Assembly (NCBI GenBank): GCA_937951895.1
Contig: CALFER010000008.1
Span: 1 to 38,499 of the forward strand
Length of the DNA stretch: 38,499 nucleotides
Direction: 5' to 3'
From: an uncultured bacterium
GTDB lineage: Bacteria; CSSED10-310; CALFER01
Both the position numbers and the translations under genes were made by a program. Below the pieces are notes generated by a model. That model searched no databases and was not told where the DNA came from. It saw only the letters and a list, made by a program, of their open reading frames with translations. Below, in pieces: positions 8,663 through 16,410 of this stretch (the first letter of the stretch is position 1; the number at the start of each line of letters is the position of its first letter).

Positions 8663-9636
8663 TCGCGTGGATCACGAAATGGCTGGCCGTTCCGTGGGTG
8701 CTGAGCGTGCTCAATGTGATCGGCGTGCTGGCCGTGCTGCTGACGATGGCCGCAGCGATGATCTGGCTCGAACGCAGGCTGCTCGCGCTCTGGCAGGACC
8801 GCTACGGCCCGAATCGCGTGGGTCCTTTCGGCCTGCTGCAGGTCGTGGCGGACATGATCAAGATTTTCATGAAAGAGGACTGGTTGCCGCCGTTTGCGGA
8901 CAAGGCGGTGTTCATTCTGGCGCCTGCGATCATCATCGTCTGTGTGCTCATGTCGTTTGCGGTGATCCCGTTCGCACCCGGCATCGGCGTGGTCGATCTC
9001 AATATCGGCCTGCTGTTCTTTCTCGGAATGTCGTCTCTGTCCGTCTACAGCATCGTGCTGGCGGGCTGGAGTTCCAACAGCAAGTATTCGCTTATCGGAG
9101 GACTTCGCGCGTCCGCCCAGATGCTCAGTTACGAGGTGTTCATGGGTTTGAGTCTGGCGGGTGTCGTATTGCTGGCGGGGTCGTTCAACCTGCGGGACAT
9201 CGTGACGGCACAGCAGGGAATGTGGTTTGTCGTGCCGCAGTTCCTGGGTTTCCTGACGTTTCTGATCGCGGGCATCGCGGAAACGCACCGGATCCCGTTC
9301 GATCTGCCGGAAGCCGAGAGCGAACTGATTGCGGGATTTCACGCGGAATACAGCGGAATGAAGTTCGGGATGTTCTTCGTCGGAGAGTATCTCGGGATCG
9401 TCCTGATTTCCTCGCTGATCGTCGCCCTGTTCTTCGGCGGCTGGCTGGGGCCCTGGCTTCCGGGGCTGGTCTGGTTCGGCATGAAAGTGTTTGTGTTTCT
9501 GGCGTTTTTCATCCTGCTCCGGGCATCGCTGGGCCGGCCTCGTTACGATCAGCTCATGAGTTTCGCGTGGAAGGCGATGTTACCCCTCACCCTGTTGAAT
9601 CTGCTTGTGACCGGCGCGGTCGTGCTGGCGAGGTGA
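8659..9636 (+). CDS. nuoH: NADH-quinone oxidoreductase subunit H
   Basis: 325-residue membrane subunit with about eight hydrophobic segments; it forms the heel of complex I and, with NuoB and NuoD, the quinone chamber. Signatures are WLERRLLALWQDRYGPNRVG (about 35-54) and, in the second half, the acidic loop ETHRIPFDLPEAESELIAGF. The ATG overlaps the nuoG stop. It ends 15 bases before nuoI. Confidence 0.96.
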   Translation: MIAWITKWLAVPWVLSVLNVIGVLAVLLTMAAAMIWLERRLLALWQDRYGPNRVGPFGLLQVVADMIKIFMKEDWLPPFADKAVFILAPAIIIVCVLMSFAVIPFAPGIGVVDLNIGLLFFLGMSSLSVYSIVLAGWSSNSKYSLIGGLRASAQMLSYEVFMGLSLAGVVLLAGSFNLRDIVTAQQGMWFVVPQFLGFLTFLIAGIAETHRIPFDLPEAESELIAGFHAEYSGMKFGMFFVGEYLGIVLISSLIVALFFGGWLGPWLPGLVWFGMKVFVFLAFFILLRASLGRPRYDQLMSFAWKAMLPLTLLNLLVTGAVVLAR

Positions 9637-9651
9637 TCGGATGGAGGTTTT

Positions 9652-10170
9652 ATGTTGATCGGCATGATTCGAAGCATGTTCCGGGTGTTCATGCACACGT
9701 TCCATCGGCGGGTGACCGAGCAGTACCCGGAGGTCAAGCCGTATCTCGCGCCGCGCTACCGGGGCCGGATCGTTCTGACGCGGGATCCCGAGGGCAATGA
9801 GCGCTGCGTTGCCTGTTATCTGTGCGCCGCGGCCTGCCCCGTCGATTGCATTTCGCTGCAGGCGACCGAAGACGAGACCGGCCGCCGGTATCCCGAATTC
9901 TTCCGGATCAATTTCTCGCGGTGCATCTTCTGCGGCTATTGTGAGGAGGCGTGTCCGACATACGCGATCCAGTTGACGCCGGATTTCGAGATGTCGGATT
10001 ATGCACGCGAGAATCTGGTTTATGAGAAGGAGCATCTGCTGATCAGCGGTCCGGGCAAGTATCACGATCATGATTTTTACAAGGTGGCGGGGGTGGCGAT
10101 CGGCGGCAAGGGCAAAGGTCAGGCCGAAAACGAAGAAGCCCCGGTCGATCTGCACGCGCTGACGCCGTGA
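9652..10170 (+). CDS. nuoI: NADH-quinone oxidoreductase subunit I (8Fe ferredoxin-like)
   Basis: 172-residue subunit with two classical [4Fe-4S] motifs, CVACYLCAAACPVDC and CIFCGYCEEACP, that hold clusters N6a and N6b and connect the NuoG chain to NuoB. The N-terminal amphipathic segment (MLIGMIRSMFRVFMHTF) docks the protein on the membrane arm. GGAGG lies just ahead of the ATG at 9652. nuoJ follows after 13 bases. Confidence 0.96.
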   Translation: MLIGMIRSMFRVFMHTFHRRVTEQYPEVKPYLAPRYRGRIVLTRDPEGNERCVACYLCAAACPVDCISLQATEDETGRRYPEFFRINFSRCIFCGYCEEACPTYAIQLTPDFEMSDYARENLVYEKEHLLISGPGKYHDHDFYKVAGVAIGGKGKGQAENEEAPVDLHALTP

Positions 10171-10183
10171 GAGGGGAGATGGG

Positions 10184-10675
10184 ATGACGATTGCGTTTTT
10201 TGTGGCGGCGGCAGTTGCGGTTCTGTCGACACTGATGACGATCACGCGTCGCAACGCGGTGCATGCGCTGCTCTATCTGGTCGTCTCGTTCTTCTCGATC
10301 GGACTGATCTTCTTCGTGCTCGGTGCGCCGTTCGTCGCCGCGCTCGAGGTGATCGTCTACGCCGGCGCGATCATGGTGCTCTTCCTGTTCGTCATGATGA
10401 TGCTCAATGTCGGGAAAGAATCCGAGCGCCAGGAAGCGGCCTGGTTCGATATCCGCGACTGGATCGGGCCCTTCATCCTGGCGGCGATCCTTCTGGGTGA
10501 GCTGATCTATCTTCTGGTCATCAATAAAACGGCCATCCTGCAGGGAACCGTGATCCAGCCGGGGGAACTCGGTCGAGTCCTGTTCAGCCAGTATTTTCTC
10601 GGGGTCGAGATTGCCTCGATGGTGCTCCTGGCCGGACTGGTCGGCGCGTTCCATCTCGGTCGCCGATCCCGCTGA
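10184..10675 (+). CDS. nuoJ: NADH-quinone oxidoreductase subunit J
   Basis: 163-residue membrane subunit with five hydrophobic segments and the diagnostic VIVYAGAIMVLFLFVMMML around residues 57-75. GAGGGGAGATGGG precedes the ATG. This is the last complex I gene in the window; nuoK, which nearly always follows nuoJ, is absent, as are L, M and N. The next gene, 41 bases on, is an unrelated peptidase-like gene. No convincing terminator hairpin is visible after the stop. Confidence 0.95.
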   Translation: MTIAFFVAAAVAVLSTLMTITRRNAVHALLYLVVSFFSIGLIFFVLGAPFVAALEVIVYAGAIMVLFLFVMMMLNVGKESERQEAAWFDIRDWIGPFILAAILLGELIYLLVINKTAILQGTVIQPGELGRVLFSQYFLGVEIASMVLLAGLVGAFHLGRRSR

Positions 10676-10716
10676 TCGATCGCCCTTTTCCGGAATCTGA
10701 CAGGCTGTAAACCGCG

Positions 10717-11709
10717 ATGCCGATCCTGCCCGTGACCTACCGGATGCAGGCCGTCAACATGGCCTGTCTGCCGGCATGCATCGCGATGCTCCTGACCGCT
10801 CGCGGTGAAACGGACGAGACCTGGGATGTCATCGAACGACTGCGCATGCCTTACAGAATCCGGGCGATTCCATCAGAAGATCGGGTGGTCGCCGCAACAG
10901 GATTCGAGTTCGACGAGTGGTCGCGCCGGTATTGCATGCGGGAGTACGGCTGTGAATTGATCACCGAACGAATCGCGGGCGATCGCATGGCATCCCGGAT
11001 TGAGGAACTGCTCTGCTCAGGCTCCCCGGTCGTTCTGTCGGCACAGCGATCCAGCGGCGGGCATGCCGTGGTCGCGTATGGAGTCGATTCGAACGGTGTG
11101 TACGTGTTTGATCCGGAGAACAGCATCCGGCTGCGACGCCCGAAAAAAGTGGGGTCGTATGACTGGCCACCCGTAGAATGTGTCGCCATGAACGAGCTGA
11201 TCCGGCGCCTCAGACGCGGTGCGGACGGACTGTGTGCTCTGGGACGGCTGACGGATGCGGTATACAGTGGCGGGGCGTTGCCGGACATCCGGGATTGGGT
11301 CGATGGGACATGCCCGGGTGAGGGTTATGTGGAGGGGATCGATGCGATCCGGTGGGTGATCGGGCGGATCGGGAGACTTCGGGAATGGGTGCTGGCGGAG
11401 AGCGATGGTGCCCGGGTGAGGGACATGTTTTACGAGGTTGGAACGAACTGTCTCGCGCCGCTGGTCAGAAATCTGTTCGGTGCGATCGTGGCGTCGGGGA
11501 TCGTCCATATTCGAGATACGGTGCGCGGCAGGCTTTGTTGCGAGATCCTGGAAGCCCTGGAGCAGTTGTTCGATTGCTTCATGGAAGGATTGAATCGATC
11601 GACCCATGGAGACTCGATCGGCGATGACGTGTGGACCAGCATGTCGCAAGGTCTGGAACGATTGATGAGGGGATTTTGCGGGCTGGATAAGGAGAAGCAT
11701 ACCGATTGA
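10717..11709 (+). CDS. Papain-like/C39-like cysteine peptidase domain protein
   Basis: 330 residues. The first ~140 look like a bacteriocin-peptidase-type (C39/papain-like) fold: Gln11 and Cys17 in QAVNMACLPAC (the Q-x5-C oxyanion/nucleophile spacing), His116 in SGGHAVVAYGVD and Asp132 in YVFDPEN. The remaining ~190 residues are helical and cysteine-containing, and I do not recognise them. There is no signal peptide and no transporter domain, so this is not an ABC-type leader peptidase. The ribosome binding site is weak. It could process a peptide or be a non-proteolytic relative. No substrate gene is evident nearby; the next module is a toxin-antitoxin pair. Confidence 0.65.
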   Translation: MPILPVTYRMQAVNMACLPACIAMLLTARGETDETWDVIERLRMPYRIRAIPSEDRVVAATGFEFDEWSRRYCMREYGCELITERIAGDRMASRIEELLCSGSPVVLSAQRSSGGHAVVAYGVDSNGVYVFDPENSIRLRRPKKVGSYDWPPVECVAMNELIRRLRRGADGLCALGRLTDAVYSGGALPDIRDWVDGTCPGEGYVEGIDAIRWVIGRIGRLREWVLAESDGARVRDMFYEVGTNCLAPLVRNLFGAIVASGIVHIRDTVRGRLCCEILEALEQLFDCFMEGLNRSTHGDSIGDDVWTSMSQGLERLMRGFCGLDKEKHTD

Positions 11710-11725
11710 CCGCACCTTCCAGCCG

Positions 11726-11762
11726 TTGACACCTCATGATGGTATGACGTATTATCATACCA
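11726..11762 (+). promoter_or_regulatory. Promoter and palindromic operator of toxin-antitoxin module 1
   Basis: TTGACA at 11726-11731 and TATTAT at 11750-11755, spaced 18 bases, form a near-consensus promoter. A perfect inverted repeat, TGGTATGA (11740-11747) and TCATACCA (11755-11762), overlaps the -10 element. It is the expected site for the ribbon-helix-helix antitoxin and toxin to repress their own transcription. The right arm runs into the ribosome binding site AGGAGGTGA. Confidence 0.8.
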
Positions 11763-11773
11763 GGAGGTGATCC

Positions 11774-12016
11774 ATGAGAAAGGCGAAGATCGCAATCACG
11801 CTCGATCAGGATCTGCTGGACGAACTTGATCGGATGATCGTAGGAAAGCAATTTCTCAATCGAAGTGTTGCCATTCAGGAATCCGTTCGTGAGAAACTCG
11901 AACGGGTCGAACGGAATCGTCTTGTGACGGAGTGCGCGAAGCTCGATCCGACGATTGAGAAGGGATTGGCGGAGGAGGGCATTGCCGGGGAGATCGACCA
12001 ATGGCCCGAATCCTGA
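11774..12016 (+). CDS. Ribbon-helix-helix antitoxin of RHH-MazF module 1
   Basis: 80 residues. The N-terminus (KIAITLDQDLLDELDRMI) is a ribbon-helix-helix DNA-binding motif, with NRSVAIQESVREKL as the second helix; the acidic C-terminal tail (EGIAGEIDQWPES) is the usual toxin-binding part. A near-perfect Shine-Dalgarno AGGAGGTGA (11762-11770) precedes the ATG. The coding region overlaps the toxin by 16 bases. Predicted to bind the palindrome upstream and neutralise the MazF-like toxin. Confidence 0.9.
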   Translation: MRKAKIAITLDQDLLDELDRMIVGKQFLNRSVAIQESVREKLERVERNRLVTECAKLDPTIEKGLAEEGIAGEIDQWPES

Positions 12017-12339
12017 GAGGTGAGATCCGCTGGGCGAATCTCGATCCGACATTGGGGCAGGAACAAACCGGGCTTCGCCCTGTACTGATTGTCAGTCAGG
12101 ATGTTTTTAACGACCGATCGGGTACGGTGATTGCGGTTGCGCTGACAAGCCAGCCTCAGCGAGCCGGTTTTCCATTGACTCTCGAATTGACGACTCCGGG
12201 TTTACCGAAACGCTCGTGGGTGAAGATCAGTCAGATTCGAACACTCAGCACAGAACGTATCGGGAAACGGATTACCGTCGCGTTGCCGGAGGAGATGATC
12301 CGGGTCATCGAGGGATTGAACGAGATCGTTGGCGGATAA
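12001..12339 (+). CDS. MazF/PemK-type toxin of module 1
   Basis: 112-residue protein with the family opening RGEIRWANLDPTLGQEQTG followed by RPVLIVSQD, and later SWVKISQIRTLSTERI. MazF/PemK toxins cleave mRNA at short sequence motifs; the target here cannot be read from sequence. The start at 12001 overlaps the antitoxin, giving the conserved antitoxin-toxin order. The gene is intact. It faces the exported-protein operon, with 15 bases between the stops. Confidence 0.92.
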   Translation: MARILRGEIRWANLDPTLGQEQTGLRPVLIVSQDVFNDRSGTVIAVALTSQPQRAGFPLTLELTTPGLPKRSWVKISQIRTLSTERIGKRITVALPEEMIRVIEGLNEIVGG

Positions 12340-12354
12340 ACGATCGCCGCCGGA

Positions 12355-13128
12355 TCAGCCGTTCTTTCGTTTCGTTCCCGTTAGCAGCAGCAGAGCGGAC
12401 AATACGATCACGATCAGGCCGAGACCGTGCGGTGTTTCGGCCGGCACGGGCAGTGGCGTAGGCGTGCCGGTTCCGGCGGGTGTCGCGGTCGGAGTCGGCG
12501 TTGCTGTGGCACCCCATGAGATCCGGTCGTTGGCGTCATCGTCGAATGACTCGCCACCCAAGGCTCCCGAATAGGATGCAAACTGCAAGTACCCCTGATT
12601 GATGGTCTTCCGTGCGTTGTATGTCGAGCCGGACTCCCATTGCGTTCCCGTGATGGATCCGAGATGGCCGGCACGGAAATCCTGAGTGTTTTCGACCGTG
12701 AGACACGCGCCGCCCGATGCACCGTTGCGGAAGATGCAATCCGAGAAATTGTTCGCTGTGTCGATCGTGCCGAACTCGGCGACCCGGATTCCCGATGCGT
12801 TCATGTATTCGAAGATCGTATGACGCGCGGCGATGGTGCCGAACACTTCAAAAGTATAGGTTCCGGCTCCGTCGTTGGTCACGGTGATCCTGGAACCGCT
12901 CGTGCCGATCAGATTGAGTGTTGCGTCGATTTCGACGGTGATCGTCGAGAGATCCGGGACCTGGATCGTCATACCCGGATCGACCGTGGCGGAATAATCC
13001 GATTCGAGCGTGCAGCTTACAGGTGCTCCGAGGATCGACTGGGGCAGAAACAGAGCGATCAGCGCCGGTATCCAGAGAATGCGGGCCGGGCCGATCCGTC
13101 CGCGGGGGTAGCATGAAAGTGGTTTCAT
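12355..13128 (-). CDS. Exported beta-helix-like protein with PT-rich linker and hydrophobic C-terminal anchor
   Basis: 257 residues. A signal peptide (about 1-35, ending near LPQSILGAPVS) is followed by short beta-strand-like repeats (GTIAARHTIFEY, GTIDTANNFSDCIFRN) suggestive of a right-handed beta helix. A linker rich in P and T (about 207-227) and a C-terminal tail of VPAETPHG, one hydrophobic segment (LGLIVIVLSALLLL) and a basic end (TKRKNG) follow. That three-part tail resembles sorting signals of the PEP-CTERM/IPTL-CTERM kind without being a clear match. The start is set by GAGGG upstream. It lies 14 bases downstream of the repeat-protein gene, in the same operon. Confidence 0.7.
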   Translation of the reverse strand: MKPLSCYPRGRIGPARILWIPALIALFLPQSILGAPVSCTLESDYSATVDPGMTIQVPDLSTITVEIDATLNLIGTSGSRITVTNDGAGTYTFEVFGTIAARHTIFEYMNASGIRVAEFGTIDTANNFSDCIFRNGASGGACLTVENTQDFRAGHLGSITGTQWESGSTYNARKTINQGYLQFASYSGALGGESFDDDANDRISWGATATPTPTATPAGTGTPTPLPVPAETPHGLGLIVIVLSALLLLTGTKRKNG

Positions 13129-13142
13129 GATGGATACCCTCG

Positions 13143-14693
13143 CTATTCCGACAATTCCTGAGATGATTCCTGCGGTACCGGCCCGAACTTCAGCGTTCCG
13201 TCCTGACGGTACATTCCGAGGGCATCCCGTGTTTTATCGCTGTCGCTGAGCGTGACCTGGCTCATGTTCGCATCGAACTGTGCATCGAGAATTTCGTCCG
13301 GCGCTTTGTGGTTTTCAAATCCTTTGCGTTTTCCGATCGCGATCCAGGTGAAGCGGACATCGGGCGCATCGTCCGTTTCACTTCGGATTGTAAAACCGTC
13401 CGCAGTGATTTCCTGAATGAAAAGCTGGGCGCTCTGACCGATCGGTGTGATTGTGACGACGATCGAGTCCTTGTCCGCGACCAGATTCCTGAATCCCGCA
13501 TCGAACCGGGGCTGTGCGGTGCCTTTCGAGATTTGTCCGATTCCGTAGGAGTAGACATCGACCGTGGAGGACGACGGGGCGTACATCACCTTTCGTTCGT
13601 TCCCGGTGTCCTGGACCATGGCGACGACGCCGGAAGCGTAGGTGTCACCTTGTGCGTATTGGGCGTATCGGTCGCCCTGGAGATAGAGTCCATAGCTTTC
13701 ACCTCGTATCCATCCGCCCATGAGCTGCCCGCTGCCGGCCAGGGCGACACCTGTACCGGAAGTATAGCTGGTGAAGTATCCACCATAGGTCGTTCCATTT
13801 GATGCTCTGTACGCCAGACAACCGAATGAGCTGCTGTTATTAGATCCCAGAGAAGCTCCGCTTCGGTTGGAAGTCAGGCTTGAGAAACCCGCAACCCCAA
13901 AAGTGAAAGTATTCCCATTAGGATTGATTCCCTTAACCCCGCCTAGTGACCCATCATAAGCGTAGCTCGAACCAAAGGCTTCATTATTAACCCCGCTCCC
14001 ATAAATCGCGTAATTCCCGACAGCACTCGATCTCAAAACGCCGACCACCCCGTAATTATCAGTGCCGAGTGCACCCCAGTTTTCACGTTCATCATGTTCT
14101 CCGTACACGCCATATGAAAAGGTGCCGAGAACTCCTGCTGTTTCAGTTCCAGATCCTAAAACACCAAACCAGCTCCCTCCTAACAAACCATATGTCGAGT
14201 AGAGATCGTTTCTTCCATAGATTCCATAGCCCAGTCCGCTATTATGCCCATATATCGCGACGCTATCGGATGATGCAGTGGCGCTTGAGATTCCGGCAGA
14301 AAGTGCTGTCGTGGTATCGGTAGGTGTTCCGAACGTGTTCTCGAATGAGACCAGAGCTTGATCCGTGCTTCCTGTGACGGTCAGACCATTAGTCGTGCCG
14401 GAGTAATCGAGAGCCATGCCACCATTCTGATCGATGGTGAGCAATCCGGCGTGGGTTGCCGAACTGAGACTGAAATTGTCGGTCATATGATTCTGATAAA
14501 GCGTCCATCGCACCGTTCCATTTTCGTAAAACGTCAGCTTTGGGCTCGTGTTCGACGATGCGTTCAGACTGACCTCCGCTCCGGATCCGGTCACTGTGAA
14601 TCCTCCGGGATTCCGGTCATCCCGATCCGCCCCGAATGCACTCGATCCAATCAACAACCACAACACCGATACCAGAACAACGTTCGTCCTCAT
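13143..14693 (-). CDS. Exported glycine/tyrosine-rich repeat protein, tail-fibre-like
   Basis: 516 residues. A signal peptide (MRTNVVLVSVLWLLIGSSAFGA) precedes a long domain with loose repeats such as GYGIYGRN, SYGVYGEH, YGVVGVLR, TYGGYF and SYGLYLQG between about residues 140 and 360. Such YG(I/V)YG repeats occur in adhesin- or phage-tail-like surface proteins. The C-terminal ~130 residues contain DSIVVTITPIGQSAQLFI and RFTWIAIGKRKG, a module that I recall following such repeats. The ATG at 14693 is supported by GAGGAGGAG; the open frame extends 23 codons further without a site. It heads a two-gene operon. Confidence 0.72.
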   Translation of the reverse strand: MRTNVVLVSVLWLLIGSSAFGADRDDRNPGGFTVTGSGAEVSLNASSNTSPKLTFYENGTVRWTLYQNHMTDNFSLSSATHAGLLTIDQNGGMALDYSGTTNGLTVTGSTDQALVSFENTFGTPTDTTTALSAGISSATASSDSVAIYGHNSGLGYGIYGRNDLYSTYGLLGGSWFGVLGSGTETAGVLGTFSYGVYGEHDERENWGALGTDNYGVVGVLRSSAVGNYAIYGSGVNNEAFGSSYAYDGSLGGVKGINPNGNTFTFGVAGFSSLTSNRSGASLGSNNSSSFGCLAYRASNGTTYGGYFTSYTSGTGVALAGSGQLMGGWIRGESYGLYLQGDRYAQYAQGDTYASGVVAMVQDTGNERKVMYAPSSSTVDVYSYGIGQISKGTAQPRFDAGFRNLVADKDSIVVTITPIGQSAQLFIQEITADGFTIRSETDDAPDVRFTWIAIGKRKGFENHKAPDEILDAQFDANMSQVTLSDSDKTRDALGMYRQDGTLKFGPVPQESSQELSE

Positions 14694-14764
14694 CGTTTTC
14701 TCCTCCTCGACATCATATGGTCTATAAAAGGAACTCCCCTGAAAATTAGCCTGAAACACCAATA

Positions 14765-14793
14765 AATATACGCGTGAGAGAGTGTCGAGTCAA
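14765..14793 (-). promoter_or_regulatory. Promoter of the exported-protein operon
   Basis: Read on the minus strand, TTGACT (14788-14793) and TATATT (14765-14770) are spaced exactly 17 bases, about 70 bases ahead of the 14693 start. This is a strong sigma-70-type match in an otherwise A/T-rich divergent spacer. Confidence 0.75.
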
Positions 14794-14938
14794 GCATCGA
14801 TGTAGTATTTCCGATCCGGATTAACCCGAGGAAGCGAAAAATCGTACCCCGGATTTCTCGGTTGATAAAAACAGCACGCGCGGTCAAGAAGTCTGATACA
14901 ATCTACGGTACTCCTTGTCGCATGAAGAGGAACCGACG

Positions 14939-15886
14939 ATGATGACTCGATGGGAGAAAATTCAGGTCGCCGAAAAGATGCTGGCGTTCATCGAAACGCA
15001 TCTGGGCGACCGGATCACGATGGCGGAACTCGCCCGGGCCGCCTGTTACTCACAGTGGCATGCATCCCGGATCTTTCGCGACGCCACCGGGAAATCCCCC
15101 TTCGAATACATCCGGTTGCGCCGGCTCTCCGATGCGGCCCGCATGCTCCGGGACACCTCCCACAAGGTCATCGATGTGGCCTTCGACTTCGTGTTCGACT
15201 CGCATGAAGGCTTTACCCGCGCATTCGCCAGAGAGTTCGGTATGACACCCAACCGTTTCCGCCGTTCCGATTCACCTGTCAAGCTGTTCATGCCTCAGCG
15301 GCTCAGACAGTACTATACACAGAGGCAGCGAGGAGAACATGTCATGTGTGCGGAAAAAAACCTTCAGACCGTGTTCATTCAAGTGCTGGACAGACCCGAC
15401 CGGAAAGCCGTCATCCGGAGAGGCAGGAAGGCGACGAACTATTTCGAATACTGCGAGGAAGTCGGGTGCGATGTCTGGGAAACACTCGGAGGAATCCGGA
15501 ACGCGCTGCACGAACCGATGGGAATGTGGCTGCCGCTCCGGTTCCGGACACCCGGGACATCCGAGTATGTGCAGGGCGTCGAGGTCGCTTCGGACTTCAG
15601 CGGAGAGATCCCCGCGGGGTTTGAAATCATCGATCTGCCAGCCTGCAGAATGATGGTGTTTCAGGGTCCTCCCTTCGATGACAAGGATTTCGAGTCTGCG
15701 ATCGTGTCGCTGTGGGATGTGATGAACGCCTGTAAACCCGAACTCTATGGGTTCGAGTGGGCCGATGACGACGGTCCGAGATTTCAACTCTGTCCGGAAG
15801 GATACCGCGGATACATCGAAGGCCGTCCGGTGCGGATGCTGTCGGAATCCGTCATCCGGCCGTCCGGCGATACTCCGCCTCGGTAA
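14939..15886 (+). CDS. AraC-family regulator with effector-binding domain
   Basis: 315 residues. Residues ~1-105 hold the two helix-turn-helix motifs of AraC/XylS proteins (MAELARAACYSQWHASRIF and VIDVAFDFVFDSHEGFTRAF...GMTPNRFR). The remaining ~190 residues look like the GyrI/Rob-type effector-binding domain (AraC_E_bind), which senses small hydrophobic ligands in that family. The start at 14939 follows GAAGAGG; an upstream in-frame TTG at 14915 is less likely. It is divergent from the exported-protein operon, which it could regulate. Its last 35 bases overlap the convergent gene at 15852. Confidence 0.87.
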   Translation: MMTRWEKIQVAEKMLAFIETHLGDRITMAELARAACYSQWHASRIFRDATGKSPFEYIRLRRLSDAARMLRDTSHKVIDVAFDFVFDSHEGFTRAFAREFGMTPNRFRRSDSPVKLFMPQRLRQYYTQRQRGEHVMCAEKNLQTVFIQVLDRPDRKAVIRRGRKATNYFEYCEEVGCDVWETLGGIRNALHEPMGMWLPLRFRTPGTSEYVQGVEVASDFSGEIPAGFEIIDLPACRMMVFQGPPFDDKDFESAIVSLWDVMNACKPELYGFEWADDDGPRFQLCPEGYRGYIEGRPVRMLSESVIRPSGDTPPR

Positions 15887-16235
15887 TGATCATCAGATCC
15901 TCCAGCGCTAGACTTCTACGCCCTGATTCATCTTGGGTCTCGATCAACAGTCCTCTCCCGTAAAGAGTCTGTTTGTCGGGCCTGATTGCTCCATCGGACA
16001 ATGGATTCAGAAAGACCGTCTCGAGATCCGGATAAAGATGCACGGGAAGATCTCTGCCGTGATCCCGTGGTGTGAGTGTCAATCGCTTCGCCACGGGATC
16101 TCTCACGATCAGGGCTTCCAGCGCATCATAAAATGAGGGGTCCGCCTGATTCAGCCGTAACAGCATATCCAGCACACCGTTCGCCTGTTCCGGCAACCAG
16201 ATCCGAAACCGGCATTCCTGTCCGGGTGTTGACAT
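15852..16235 (-). CDS. Hypothetical protein
   Basis: 127 residues starting MSTPGQECRFRIWLPEQ. It has no signal peptide or membrane segment and is predicted soluble with mixed alpha/beta content. I do not recognise a family. The start at 16235 is supported by AAAGGAG eight bases upstream; the open frame continues a further 59 codons without a ribosome binding site. Its 3' end overlaps that of the AraC-type gene by 35 bases, tail to tail, so the two transcripts would be partly complementary. Confidence 0.6.
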   Translation of the reverse strand: MSTPGQECRFRIWLPEQANGVLDMLLRLNQADPSFYDALEALIVRDPVAKRLTLTPRDHGRDLPVHLYPDLETVFLNPLSDGAIRPDKQTLYGRGLLIETQDESGRRSLALEDLMIITEAEYRRTAG

Positions 16236-16410
16236 CGATGAGTCTCCTTTGAATTCTTTAATGGATACGGTCCGTGATCCTGTATGCATCATACCGTACC
16301 CGAAACAAAAAGGAAGGATGTGAGGCTTCAGGAGGATTGCAGTGAGGTCGTGTTGAGTGCTAGGTTTCATGCCGGGATACGGTTCTGGATCGGGTAAAGA
16401 GGGAGAATTC

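Noticed and set aside
13500..14300. Regular repeats considered as a CRISPR-like or tandem DNA array
   Set aside because: The periodicity is loose and in frame with protein repeats (YGVYG-type); there are no conserved DNA repeat units with spacers.
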